Shown here in pieces: positions 33,988 to 41,508 of a DNA stretch of 47,787 nt. Numbering within the stretch: the stretch's first letter is position 1; the number at the start of each line of letters is the position of its first letter. The notes beneath the pieces are model-generated. The model made no database searches and had not been told where the DNA came from. It worked only from the letters and a program-made list of their open reading frames with translations. The stretch covers positions 1-47,787 of the IMG/VR virus record IMGVR_UViG_3300005253_000173. One strand, 5' to 3'. The translations under genes were made by a program, and so were the position numbers. Source of the DNA: a virus.

Positions 33988-35180
33988 CAGTGAATCCCTC
34001 CCTTGAATGCTTCGATTACGTCAAGCAACGTGTCCGTTGCAGTGTAGAGTTCGTCCTTACCAACAGTCCTGGCCGTGACTGCCTTAGCTCCCTCTAGAGT
34101 TTGGATGACGATAGATAGCTCAGCAGCAGTGAAGTCTCCCCAATGCTTGATTAGAAGCTCCGAGCGCTTGACCTTATGATCTGGGGAGGACTCAAGTTCC
34201 TCCAGGACGATCCTGACCTTCGGACTGAAGTCAGACTCACCATGCCCTCGAGTGGCAGATGCTGCGGTCTTGATCGCTGACTCGAGCAGGTCCATGGCCT
34301 CTTGAATGTCCTCCTTGAGGTATATCAGTTCCGTGTCCCTCGCAAGGGAGAGTAGCATGGCGACTTTCAGGATTTGATCATGGATTCTATTCGCGGTCCC
34401 AGTATCATCCTCCATATCCTCAGGGTTGAAGGTCTTGTACCACTCCCGATAGAACTCTGCGGCATCATCACTCCACTTGAATTCGCCCTCGACCTTCGAG
34501 AGCTCGACGAGGTATCGCACAAGCTCTGCGGTATCGAGCCGCTGCTTCGGGGCGTCGATGAGTGGATTCTTCAGGGCTCTCCTACTCTCCTCGACGATGA
34601 TCGTCCGTGCGATGAATCCTCCAGTAATGTCCTTCGAGTGGACCATGTCCTTGAAGTGAGGAGGGTTGATGGCTCCCAGGAGGGTAACGGCGATGTCCTT
34701 CAATGACTCCTTCCCAGTCCCCTTGAGGGTATAGTCCCATCCGTCTTGGTGATAGTGACCGTCGTAGAGATCCATGAGGATAGTGAGAGTCTGAGGGTCC
34801 TCGATGAACGTAGTAGACAACTCTCCCGTTACTATAAAGCCATGAGCTTTGACGAGTGGAGACTGTTTAGGCTTGGTGACAGTCGTAGACAACTCATGTA
34901 TAATCGCTTGGATAGAGTTCCGTCCCGAGATGACTCTCGTATTGTCAACAACCTTCACTAGAGCCTTGGCCAGCATTGGTGGGAAACTTTTACGCAGCCC
35001 AGATTTAGCAACAAGCAGGACATAGATGTTGGGAAATAGCTTGTAGTAGTGCTTGTCAAGGTAGACCCGATCCGTCATGACAGCTGAGATCGCACAGAGT
35101 GCAGCCCATCTGACGAACGAACGAGGAGACTCTGCCTCCAAGGTGGCGTCCATCACGTCGTCGATCCAGTTTCGCGTCAT
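33987..35180 (-). CDS. DUF3987 family ATPase (primase/helicase-like)
   Basis: The start ATG at 35180 (397 aa) is preferred, since the upstream extension would overlap polA by 187 nt. The Walker A-like motif AKSGLRKS (about residues 58-65) follows hydrophobic strand NIYVLLV; a Walker B-type strand (HGFIVTGEL) lies near residue 115. The C-terminal part is helical with a winged-helix-like end. Members of this family appear beside phage polymerases as replicative ATPases or helicase-primase partners. It is next to the polymerase here, so a replication role is likely. Confidence 0.75.
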   Translation of the reverse strand: MTRNWIDDVMDATLEAESPRSFVRWAALCAISAVMTDRVYLDKHYYKLFPNIYVLLVAKSGLRKSFPPMLAKALVKVVDNTRVISGRNSIQAIIHELSTTVTKPKQSPLVKAHGFIVTGELSTTFIEDPQTLTILMDLYDGHYHQDGWDYTLKGTGKESLKDIAVTLLGAINPPHFKDMVHSKDITGGFIARTIIVEESRRALKNPLIDAPKQRLDTAELVRYLVELSKVEGEFKWSDDAAEFYREWYKTFNPEDMEDDTGTANRIHDQILKVAMLLSLARDTELIYLKEDIQEAMDLLESAIKTAASATRGHGESDFSPKVRIVLEELESSPDHKVKRSELLIKHWGDFTAAELSIVIQTLEGAKAVTARTVGKDELYTATDTLLDVIEAFKGGIH

Positions 35181-35209
35181 GCGATATTCTCTTGGCCTTA
35201 CAGTTTCTA

Positions 35210-37618
35210 CTATCCAGCGGATACAGGCAGCTTGAGCTTCTTCAAGTCCTTGTAGTTCTCTCCTACTTCTATGTCGCATGGTATAGATAGTTCTCCTCTT
35301 GAGATAGTGCAACCCGAGAAGTCGATGGGCTCCTCCATGACTTCCTTGACGTACGGCGCCACCTCCTGTTCGAGCATGTTCCTCTCGCCCTCGCAAGTGA
35401 AGGAGTCATGAGCTTCTATCAATATCCTGAGGAGAGGGAACTTCTTCTTAGTCTTGATCATCGCTCCCTTGGTTTTATCAGAAACGTCAGCTTGGGGGAT
35501 GTAGGAATACATCTCTCGATATAGGTCATCATTGAGTCGGTTGAGAAATTGACGCACTCTCCCGTGTGCGGTTCTGAGTATGCGGTCACCGTGAGCCACG
35601 GCGCGGATGGCCGGCCAATAAACCTCTTGAATCTTTGGACACTTCTCGTCCATAATCTCAAGGACTTTTCCTGCTCTCCATTGGGAAACTTGGATATCAA
35701 TACCAAACCGTCTTGCCTGCGTGTTAGCTTCCAGCATGAGCCTACGGGCTGTAGTTCCATAAGCATAGGCATGTCTTCCAATCTTCCCAATATGGCGTTC
35801 AGGAGCGGGTTTCTGGTAGCTGGCTTCATCACCTCCGAAGATGAATGCGGACGTTCGCGCATGGACATCGACTCCCTCCTTGAACCATCGAAGTAGTTCT
35901 TCATCCTGTGACAGTACAGCGACAACTCTAGTCTCAGCCGTGGCCAAGTCAGCGTTTAGAAATACCCAGCCAGGGAAAGTCGGTACAAACATGGTGCGAA
36001 TATCCCCTCCGAGATCCCCATGCTTGGTGATGGAGTGGAAGGACATTCCCATCTCATGCATCCTGACGGGTTTCTTGAGAATGGCTGTAGAGGAGCGACC
36101 GGCCTCCGTTCCCACTAGGCGGTAGCTCGTTCTCATTCTGCCATCGTAGTCAACGCGCGATGCAATCTTAGACTTGGCGTTTCTTATCCGGCGGATATTG
36201 ATGATGTGATTGAGGACCGCTCTCTTGTCATCCTTCTTGACGACGTTCATGAGGAGAGCAACAAGGGTATCTTCGTCTACCTTGGCCCGTCGAGGGATTC
36301 TCAATTCTTCCCAGAGGAGGAACTTGACCTGCGGGTGGGAGTTACAGTTGATTGGGTGCCCGATGATCTTGAAGAGCTTATCTTCTTCTTCCAGTTGGAG
36401 GTCAATGTACCTCGCATAGAGCTTGTTACGGACGTCGAAGTCTACCTTGAGACCTATCTCCTCTATCTCTTGATAGATCGGATGGAGCTTCATCACGAAG
36501 TTGAAGAAGAAGTCAACCAGTCCAATCTCCTCCGCGTCCTTCATGAGTTCTTCGTAAGCCTCGAAGGTGACAGCAGAGTCCCGCGCGTTGTAGATGAGGA
36601 TCTTCTCGATGCTATCCTTCGAGGGATCGAAAGTCCTATACTCATCCTTGTAGTAGGGTTCACGGGTGTAAGTCGAGGTGATAAATGCTAGGTTCGCGTC
36701 GAACTCAGGATTGACAGTCTTCTGCAAGAGCATCGTGTCAGCGAAGAGTTTCCACATGCGGAAGCCAATGCATGATAGCTTCTCGTCGTCATACTTCCAG
36801 TTCTGACCGATGAACTCCATCGTCTTGTCACGGAGGAACTTGTCAATCATCCTCCAAATCTCAGCGAGATCGTAAGTGGGGATAGATAGACCAGGGAGGG
36901 GTACGAGAGGGACACTCAGTGACTCATGCCTGGAGAAGGCAATCGAGATCATCGACGGGACGCAGTGGTATGCCTCTATGTCAAGGGCTGCACGTTTATC
37001 ACCCTCATGCCGCCCGAGGTAGTCATAAAGATCAAGGCTCCGCTTGGCGAAGCTCAAGTTACGCTTGGGGAGTTCCAGTTCCTCAGTGAGAGACTCCTCC
37101 ACTGCTCGGTTAAAGTCCATCTGGATGTAGACCTTAGCCGAGTATGGGAACATCCCCTTCTTGCCACGACGCTCGAAGAGGTTTGCTGGATGTATTGAGG
37201 CTACTACCTTCCCACCTACATATAGGCAGGGGAGGATACTTCCCCTCCACTTCTTGATTCCGCTCTCTCCTGTCAGGACTTGTAGTGCTAGGTTACCAAG
37301 CGCAAGGATACACTTCGCTCCACCTTGCGTCCTTATAGCTTTAAGTGTCGTCCACAGGTCAGGGATGCACTCCTCGATCGTGTGCCCAGTTTCAGCGGCT
37401 CGTCTAATGTCATTCCCTGGAGGGCGATACGGAAAGACGTTGGTGTAGAAGCAAGCCTCTGGTGCGATTCCAGCAAGACGGAGCATGGACCGCGTCTCTT
37501 GTCCGGTTGGCCCAACAAAGGGCTGCCCTTGCTCTTCTTCTTGCTTGCCGGGAGCTTCACCACATACGACGAGATCGGCCGAGGATGATCCATAACCAGG
37601 GACATACCTATAGCTCAC
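35210..37618 (-). CDS. Uracil-DNA glycosylase / DNA polymerase I fusion
   Basis: 802 aa. An N-terminal family 4-type UDG domain has GEAPGKQEEEQGQPFVG (residues 20-36) and SIHPA (141-145). A 3'-5' exonuclease follows: exo I DIE (213-215), exo II GQNWKYD (271-277), exo III YNARD (343-347). Family A polymerase: motif A NADLATAETR (555-564), motif B R608-K612-Y620-G621, motif C HDS (737-739) where the usual third residue is Glu; His616 occupies the place of E. coli Phe762. This is the replicative polymerase, with built-in uracil recognition. UDG-PolA fusions exist in other phages. Confidence 0.9.
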   Translation of the reverse strand: MSYRYVPGYGSSSADLVVCGEAPGKQEEEQGQPFVGPTGQETRSMLRLAGIAPEACFYTNVFPYRPPGNDIRRAAETGHTIEECIPDLWTTLKAIRTQGGAKCILALGNLALQVLTGESGIKKWRGSILPCLYVGGKVVASIHPANLFERRGKKGMFPYSAKVYIQMDFNRAVEESLTEELELPKRNLSFAKRSLDLYDYLGRHEGDKRAALDIEAYHCVPSMISIAFSRHESLSVPLVPLPGLSIPTYDLAEIWRMIDKFLRDKTMEFIGQNWKYDDEKLSCIGFRMWKLFADTMLLQKTVNPEFDANLAFITSTYTREPYYKDEYRTFDPSKDSIEKILIYNARDSAVTFEAYEELMKDAEEIGLVDFFFNFVMKLHPIYQEIEEIGLKVDFDVRNKLYARYIDLQLEEEDKLFKIIGHPINCNSHPQVKFLLWEELRIPRRAKVDEDTLVALLMNVVKKDDKRAVLNHIINIRRIRNAKSKIASRVDYDGRMRTSYRLVGTEAGRSSTAILKKPVRMHEMGMSFHSITKHGDLGGDIRTMFVPTFPGWVFLNADLATAETRVVAVLSQDEELLRWFKEGVDVHARTSAFIFGGDEASYQKPAPERHIGKIGRHAYAYGTTARRLMLEANTQARRFGIDIQVSQWRAGKVLEIMDEKCPKIQEVYWPAIRAVAHGDRILRTAHGRVRQFLNRLNDDLYREMYSYIPQADVSDKTKGAMIKTKKKFPLLRILIEAHDSFTCEGERNMLEQEVAPYVKEVMEEPIDFSGCTISRGELSIPCDIEVGENYKDLKKLKLPVSAG

Positions 37619-37937
37619 GAACCTTCTTGAGGTTCGCTATGACTTCGTCGAGGCTACGGAACCAGTCCCAGCTTTCCATCCTCTCTATGCACTCATCGAG
37701 AATCTCCAAGTCCTCCCTCGTCAAGTGATCGTCAACGTCCTTCACGGCGAACCCTGCCTTGAGCGCACGATAAAGCTCCCGCTTGAACTCCTCCCTTCCC
37801 TCTGGAGACGACTCGATCCACAACTTGGTAGAGATAGCGGCACGTACTCCCGAGATCATGAGGTCATCGGCGGTGTCGTACTCCGGGAGTTTCTCGATGA
37901 CCGTCATGCAACCCCGGACGAGTTCTTCCTTGGTCAT
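37608..37937 (-). CDS. Hypothetical protein, 109 aa
   Basis: Overlaps polA by 11 nt. A charged helical protein (MTKEELVRGCMTVIEKLPEY; REEFKRELYRALKAGFAV). Coupled by ATGA to the upstream gene. Function unknown; its place suggests a replication accessory. Confidence 0.75.
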   Translation of the reverse strand: MTKEELVRGCMTVIEKLPEYDTADDLMISGVRAAISTKLWIESSPEGREEFKRELYRALKAGFAVKDVDDHLTREDLEILDECIERMESWDWFRSLDEVIANLKKVREL

Positions 37938-38272
37938 TTCTTCTCCCCTGATACATAATCGACGATGATTCGATCACGTTTGTCTATTTCCCTCTCTAGC
38001 TCCTTAACGCGGACTCTAAGTGCCCTTACGTGCTCATCCCGCAGTTTGCTGGTTTCCCTGTGGACCACATCCGTTAGATTGCAGAGATTCACTTGCGTGG
38101 GATGATCGAACGCCCGTCTCCGCGCTTGAAGGATTGGGTTGTCTTTGAATGGCTCCTCGTTCTCTGATGCCGTGAAAACGCCAGAGACCATCTTCGGTTG
38201 CTCCGGTTCCGGACCATACAACTCAGCCCGCAGCCGCTCGTTCTCGTCCAGCGTCTTGACGTGGTCGTTCAT
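37934..38272 (-). CDS. Coiled-coil protein, 112 aa
   Basis: The ATG at 38272 overlaps the stop of the ParB-methyltransferase gene (ATGA), which fixes the start. A helix at the N-terminus (HVKTLDENERLRAEL), a middle loop rich in Pro/Asn, and a C-terminal basic coiled coil (LRDEHVRALRVRVKELEREI). Function unknown. Confidence 0.7.
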   Translation of the reverse strand: MNDHVKTLDENERLRAELYGPEPEQPKMVSGVFTASENEEPFKDNPILQARRRAFDHPTQVNLCNLTDVVHRETSKLRDEHVRALRVRVKELEREIDKRDRIIVDYVSGEKK

Positions 38273-39567
38273 TTCTTTCCCATCCGTTTCTTGATTCCTT
38301 CGTAAGCAGTATGGTCCCGCTCGATGGCGATCCATCGGCGCTTCAGTGACTCGCAAGCCTCGACATGAGCACCCGAGCCAGCAAAGGGATCGAGTATTAC
38401 GGAACCTTCGTGACTACAGTCTCGGAGGATATGTTGGATTGCTTTGATGGGCTTTTCGTGTGGATGGGTAAGTTTGACGGGGGGAAGTGGGGGGTAGACA
38501 AGGACGGAGGATTGTTGGGTGGAGTGTGTGAGGGATGGGGAGCCTTTCACGGCGAGGAGTATCAGCTCAAAGTCTCGTGAGTATTCCCAAGCTCGTGCTC
38601 CCTTGGAGATGACTACTCCGTGGAGCTTCGCTCTTGCATCCTGTACTGGAGGGGTTCCCTCAAAGACGACTCTCAGTTCCTTCTTCACCCAGAATAGTGG
38701 GGTCTTGGCAACAGTGAAGCCGAAGTGAGGAAGTCGTCGGGAGTAGGAACGGAAGTCCTCGAAGCCGACGAACATGTAGAGGAAGGAGTCGGGCTTGAGA
38801 ACCCGATAGACTTCCTTGAAAACGGGAACGGTATCGTCGTCTCTCGTGAGCTTCTCGTCCACGTACTTGAGCCAAGGCGGATCAGTGATGCACGCATTGA
38901 AGGAGGAATGTGGAAACTGCTTGAGGATGTCAGTGGCTGATCCATTATACACCTGGTTGATAGCAAACTCCACTGGAGCTTCTGCTCCCAGCTCTGCCTC
39001 GATTCTCTTCGCAGCGGAGCGGACTAGACGAATAGCAGTATCCCTGTCCTTGATCTTCCTGAGCACTGGGTCACGCTTGACTGCTGCGTCCAGTGCTATG
39101 GCCTCAGAAATGAAACCGAGAGACTTGCCTAGCTCCGCAGCAGTATCTCTCATCGAGTGACCAGGCCGCTCTCGCTTGGCCTTTCCTTTCTTAGGCTCAG
39201 CTATTCCTTTCTCCTCCTGCCGAAGGGCATGCCAATCGGCGACGTACTCACAGATTTCCCACCAGGGAAGGTTGTACCTTCGTAAGTTCTCCTCGATCTG
39301 AATCAGTTTGAGTTCCTTCTCATCCCCCGAGACGATAACGCAAGGGACCTCCATGTGCCCTATCATCTCGCAGGCTCTGAGTCGTTTCCTCCCCGCTCTA
39401 ACCATGTAGCTAGGCGGCGTAGTGTTCAGATCCTGAACAGCAAGGGGATGCAAGAGTCCTCTCTCCCTAATGGACTCGGATAGTTCCTCGATCTCGCGAG
39501 TGACTTCAGTGTCCTCTGCTCCCCCGAGGAACTGCATTTGGATGTGTTGAATCTTTAGTTCCTTCAT
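38269..39567 (-). CDS. ParB-like domain fused to DNA methyltransferase
   Basis: ATG 39567 has AGAGGAGAAA upstream and overlaps the previous stop (ATGA); 432 aa. N-terminal ParB/Srx-like domain: LSESIRERGLLHPLAV, RAGRKRLRACEM, and QIEENLRR, the classical set. A middle HTH-like region (DTAAELGKSLGFISEAI) and then an amino-methyltransferase with DPPW (229-232) ahead of DPFAGSG (393-399), the permuted N4/N6 type. It would methylate exocyclic amino groups on DNA, probably guided by the ParB-like and HTH parts. Palindrome copy 7 lies inside the ParB region. Confidence 0.85.
   Translation of the reverse strand: MKELKIQHIQMQFLGGAEDTEVTREIEELSESIRERGLLHPLAVQDLNTTPPSYMVRAGRKRLRACEMIGHMEVPCVIVSGDEKELKLIQIEENLRRYNLPWWEICEYVADWHALRQEEKGIAEPKKGKAKRERPGHSMRDTAAELGKSLGFISEAIALDAAVKRDPVLRKIKDRDTAIRLVRSAAKRIEAELGAEAPVEFAINQVYNGSATDILKQFPHSSFNACITDPPWLKYVDEKLTRDDDTVPVFKEVYRVLKPDSFLYMFVGFEDFRSYSRRLPHFGFTVAKTPLFWVKKELRVVFEGTPPVQDARAKLHGVVISKGARAWEYSRDFELILLAVKGSPSLTHSTQQSSVLVYPPLPPVKLTHPHEKPIKAIQHILRDCSHEGSVILDPFAGSGAHVEACESLKRRWIAIERDHTAYEGIKKRMGKK
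39422..39440. repeat. Dispersed palindrome, copy 7 (in ParB-methyltransferase gene)
   Basis: One mismatch from the consensus; read on the minus strand as AVQDLNT. Confidence 0.8.
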
Positions 39568-39821
39568 TTTCTCCTCTGCGACGACCCACAATTGCAGTGG
39601 TGCTGATAGGTTGCGTGACCGACGATTCCCTTACACGTGTGGTGTAGATGGAACTCGTCGTTACTCTTTGTCGTCCATTCGTGGTCGCATCTAGGCTTTT
39701 GGCGCAGGAGGAGGGCCCGCTGAATAATGGGATCTCTCAGACTCCCAGGGTAACTCGACGACTGTGAACCCGGCCGCATTCCTGTGACCTCTTTAACTAG
39801 CTCGCTTAGATGCTTCGCCAT
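39564..39821 (-). CDS. His/Cys-rich hypothetical protein, 85 aa
   Basis: Joined to the ParB-methyltransferase gene by ATGA. The C-terminal half is rich in His and Cys (CDHEW, HLHHTCKG, HHCNCG), likely a metal site. No family recognised. Confidence 0.65.
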   Translation of the reverse strand: MAKHLSELVKEVTGMRPGSQSSSYPGSLRDPIIQRALLLRQKPRCDHEWTTKSNDEFHLHHTCKGIVGHATYQHHCNCGSSQRRK

Positions 39822-39824
39822 GGT

Positions 39825-40124
39825 TTATCTCAACGCCTCCTGTCTGAGTAGGTCGGCGAGCATCACGACGTCCCTTGGATTGGGCTCGCCATCCGCGATA
39901 TACGACATGAACCCATGGGCGAGGAAGTGGCAGCGGTCGTGGAGTGGGGGTCTGAAGACTTCTGATTGACTACCCCCAAGATATCCCACTCCTTGCATAC
40001 CCTTGGCTCGTGTGGCTTGAATCTCCGCGAGACGCTTCTCTTCAGCTCGATCTTCACTCATTTCTTCCTCCTTACCATCGGGAAAGGTGATTCTTTTCCC
40101 TAGGTCTAGTATACCTGTTACCAT
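39825..40124 (-). CDS. Hypothetical protein, 99 aa
   Basis: An AGGAGGG site precedes the ATG, with a GC-rich hairpin just upstream. The protein starts with a short beta segment (TGILDLGKRITFPDG), then a charged helix and a C-terminal part with CHFLAHGFMSYIADGEPNP. No family recognised. Confidence 0.7.
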   Translation of the reverse strand: MVTGILDLGKRITFPDGKEEEMSEDRAEEKRLAEIQATRAKGMQGVGYLGGSQSEVFRPPLHDRCHFLAHGFMSYIADGEPNPRDVVMLADLLRQEALR

Positions 40125-40140
40125 CTTCGTCCCTCCTATG

Positions 40141-40165
40141 CAGCCCCCTTGAGGGTAGGGGGCTG
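40141..40165 (-). terminator. Intercistronic hairpin
   Basis: 8-bp perfect stem CAGCCCCC/GGGGGCTG with a 9-nt loop, between two leftward genes, no U-tract after it. Right behind it on the minus strand comes the AGGAGGG site of the next gene, the same arrangement as the hairpin after the capsid gene. Confidence 0.5.
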
Positions 40166-40183
40166 GAACGAGGTACGACTTTC

Positions 40184-40384
40184 CTATACGGAATGGACCG
40201 AGTGACCAACGATTCTGAACTTGGAGAACACGGCAAGCTTCGACACACCGTCAGACATAGCGGTGTACCGAAATGCGAGGACGTTCTCGTTGTCTGCCTT
40301 GATCTCCACATCCTTGAAGGAGAATGTGTGACCACTCTCCATGAAGATGCAGAGATTGACTCGTGGCTTCGAAGCGGCACTCAT
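40184..40384 (-). CDS. Hypothetical beta-rich protein, 66 aa
   Basis: GAGGTAAGAAA precedes the ATG. Contains VNLCIFMESGHTFSFKDVEI and NVLAFRYTAMSDG, an antiparallel beta pattern; small SH3- or OB-like fold possible. Flanked by 5' and 3' hairpin regions, so perhaps an independent mRNA segment. Function unknown. Confidence 0.7.
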   Translation of the reverse strand: MSAASKPRVNLCIFMESGHTFSFKDVEIKADNENVLAFRYTAMSDGVSKLAVFSKFRIVGHSVHSV

Positions 40385-40512
40385 TTTCTTACCTCAAGTG
40401 ACTAAAGCTCCCACCATGCTCTAGCTCCGGTCGAGTCCCTACTTGGTAGCATATACTCTCTCGACCCCCAGGTAGATCCAACGCACCTACCTACGCAAGG
40501 AATGAAACGGCT
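40385..40512. other. Intergenic region with nested inverted repeats
   Basis: 128 bp without a gene. GGTCGAG (40429-40435) and CTCGACC (40460-40466) pair around an inner CTAC/GTAG hairpin, and AGGTAG/CTACCT lie at 40470-40475 and 40488-40493. The arrangement could form an RNA structure in the leader of the 66-aa gene, or bind protein. It is not a recognisable tRNA. Confidence 0.5.
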
Positions 40513-40692
40513 TTAGACGTCGGGGGCGGGCTCCTCGGGATCTCCCTCGGTGGCCTCGTCGTCGTCCTCGTCTTCGGCGTGCTCTTCCTTCTCGAGAGCG
40601 TCCTCGTCAGGCTCTGGAGCTTCGGGCTCAGGAGCATGCTCGAGGGGTTCGCCCCCTTCAGGAGAAGCGAGTAGGGTGTATCGTTCTTCCAC
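40513..40692 (-). CDS. Extremely acidic 59-aa protein or read-through tail of the gene before it
   Basis: GTG at 40692 with strong AGGAGG. Of 59 residues about 26 are Asp or Glu and only two are Lys or Arg (for example EHAEDEDDDEATEGDPEEP). The frame is the same as that of the DUF669-like gene upstream, separated from it only by that gene's TAG and three sense codons. It may be made alone as a DNA mimic or acidic partner, or as a C-terminal extension by amber read-through. SSB-type proteins carry just such acidic C-terminal tails. Confidence 0.7.
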   Translation of the reverse strand: MEERYTLLASPEGGEPLEHAPEPEAPEPDEDALEKEEHAEDEDDDEATEGDPEEPAPDV

Positions 40693-40701
40693 GTTGTCCT
40701 C

Positions 40702-41091
40702 CTACCCAGTCTCGACAATGTGCTTGCGGAAACGAGCCACATTGTTCTGGAGGTTGCCCTTGTCGTCCTTGCGCTGCTCGATGTAGCCGTCGATGGTCTT
40801 GCCCTTGGTGGAGTCGAACTCGAAGTTGCCACCACCCTCGACGAGGGGAGTGCCGCAAGCTTCTGCGAAGTCCTTGATGAATCCAGGAGCTTTCTCATTG
40901 AAGTAGCGCGGAACAGGAACGCCCTTGTACTTCCCGTCCGAGATGATCAGAAGGTCGACGATGACATTCTGAGAGGCGTCTGTCTTGGCCTCCTCCTCGC
41001 GGATTCCTTCGACTCGAAGAGCGTACCACGCGGCCGCCTCGATCAGGGTTCCACGGAGAAGATCTTCTGCGGAGTATCTCATCTTTGGCAT
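40702..41091 (-). CDS. DUF669-like single-strand DNA-binding protein
   Basis: 129 aa with an OB-like strand pattern: NVIVDLLIISDGKYKGVPVP, APGFIKDFAEACG, DGYIEQRKDDKGNLQNNVAR. This agrees with DUF669-type proteins that accompany Sak4 annealing ATPases in phage recombination modules; the Sak4-like gene is two genes upstream here. It would coat ssDNA. The protein ends at VETG with TAG, and the reading frame continues open into an acidic tract. The family call is from motif layout and neighbours. Confidence 0.65.
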   Translation of the reverse strand: MPKMRYSAEDLLRGTLIEAAAWYALRVEGIREEEAKTDASQNVIVDLLIISDGKYKGVPVPRYFNEKAPGFIKDFAEACGTPLVEGGGNFEFDSTKGKTIDGYIEQRKDDKGNLQNNVARFRKHIVETG

Positions 41092-41192
41092 AGTTTACAT
41101 TCCTTTGGTTGGTAGTTAAGGTCAGCGAGGATTTCCCCACTTTCGCTGGGGCTACCCACAAACTCCACGGCCTCACGCCCACGATGGGTTAT
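41092..41192 (-). promoter_or_regulatory. Leader of the DUF669-like gene with two alternative hairpins
   Basis: 101-bp intergenic gap. CCCCA/TGGGG (41135-41139 with 41147-41151) and CAGCGA/TCGCTG (41123-41128 with 41143-41148) share bases, so they exclude each other in the RNA. This may be a simple regulatory switch. There is no clear U-tract. Confidence 0.35.
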
Positions 41193-41507
41193 TTATGAAG
41201 CCACGTATTCCGATATGATAGTACGCATCTTACTGATAATGGCCTTCAGCTCTCTCACTCGTTCCTCAGCTTCCATTGCGCGAGCTGCGAACCTAATTAC
41301 TCGATCCTGCTGTACTTGGACTTCTTTCCTTTCTCGATCAATGCCTTTCCTCCACGTTTGGACTTCCTCCTTGAGTCGTTCGATCTCGCGCCGCTCTTGA
41401 GACTCCGGGCAGTAACGAGAGTGCTGCTCCGGGGCAGGCTTGCACATGCATCTTGTTGCCATCTTGTCCTCCGCTGCGTCCTTATCGAGGATACATTTTA
41501 GACACAT
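41193..41507 (-). CDS. Zinc and coiled-coil protein, 104 aa
   Basis: Starts with MCLKC and CMCKP (two CxxC/CxC pairs) with YCPES, a likely zinc site, then a long basic coiled coil (RREIERLKEEVQTWRKGIDR) to the C-terminus. Starts 1 nt from the stop of the Sak4-like gene. Function unknown; perhaps a recombination accessory. Confidence 0.7.
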   Translation of the reverse strand: MCLKCILDKDAAEDKMATRCMCKPAPEQHSRYCPESQERREIERLKEEVQTWRKGIDRERKEVQVQQDRVIRFAARAMEAEERVRELKAIISKMRTIISEYVAS

Positions 41508-41508
41508 C

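Noticed and set aside
40429-40466. Possible tRNA because of a GGTCGAGTCC stretch
   Set aside because: No acceptor stem, anticodon arm or D arm can be built around it.
40895-41182. Walker A-like string (APAKVGKSS) in a leftward frame
   Set aside because: It overlaps the DUF669-like gene in another frame and its leader; no other ATPase motif follows.
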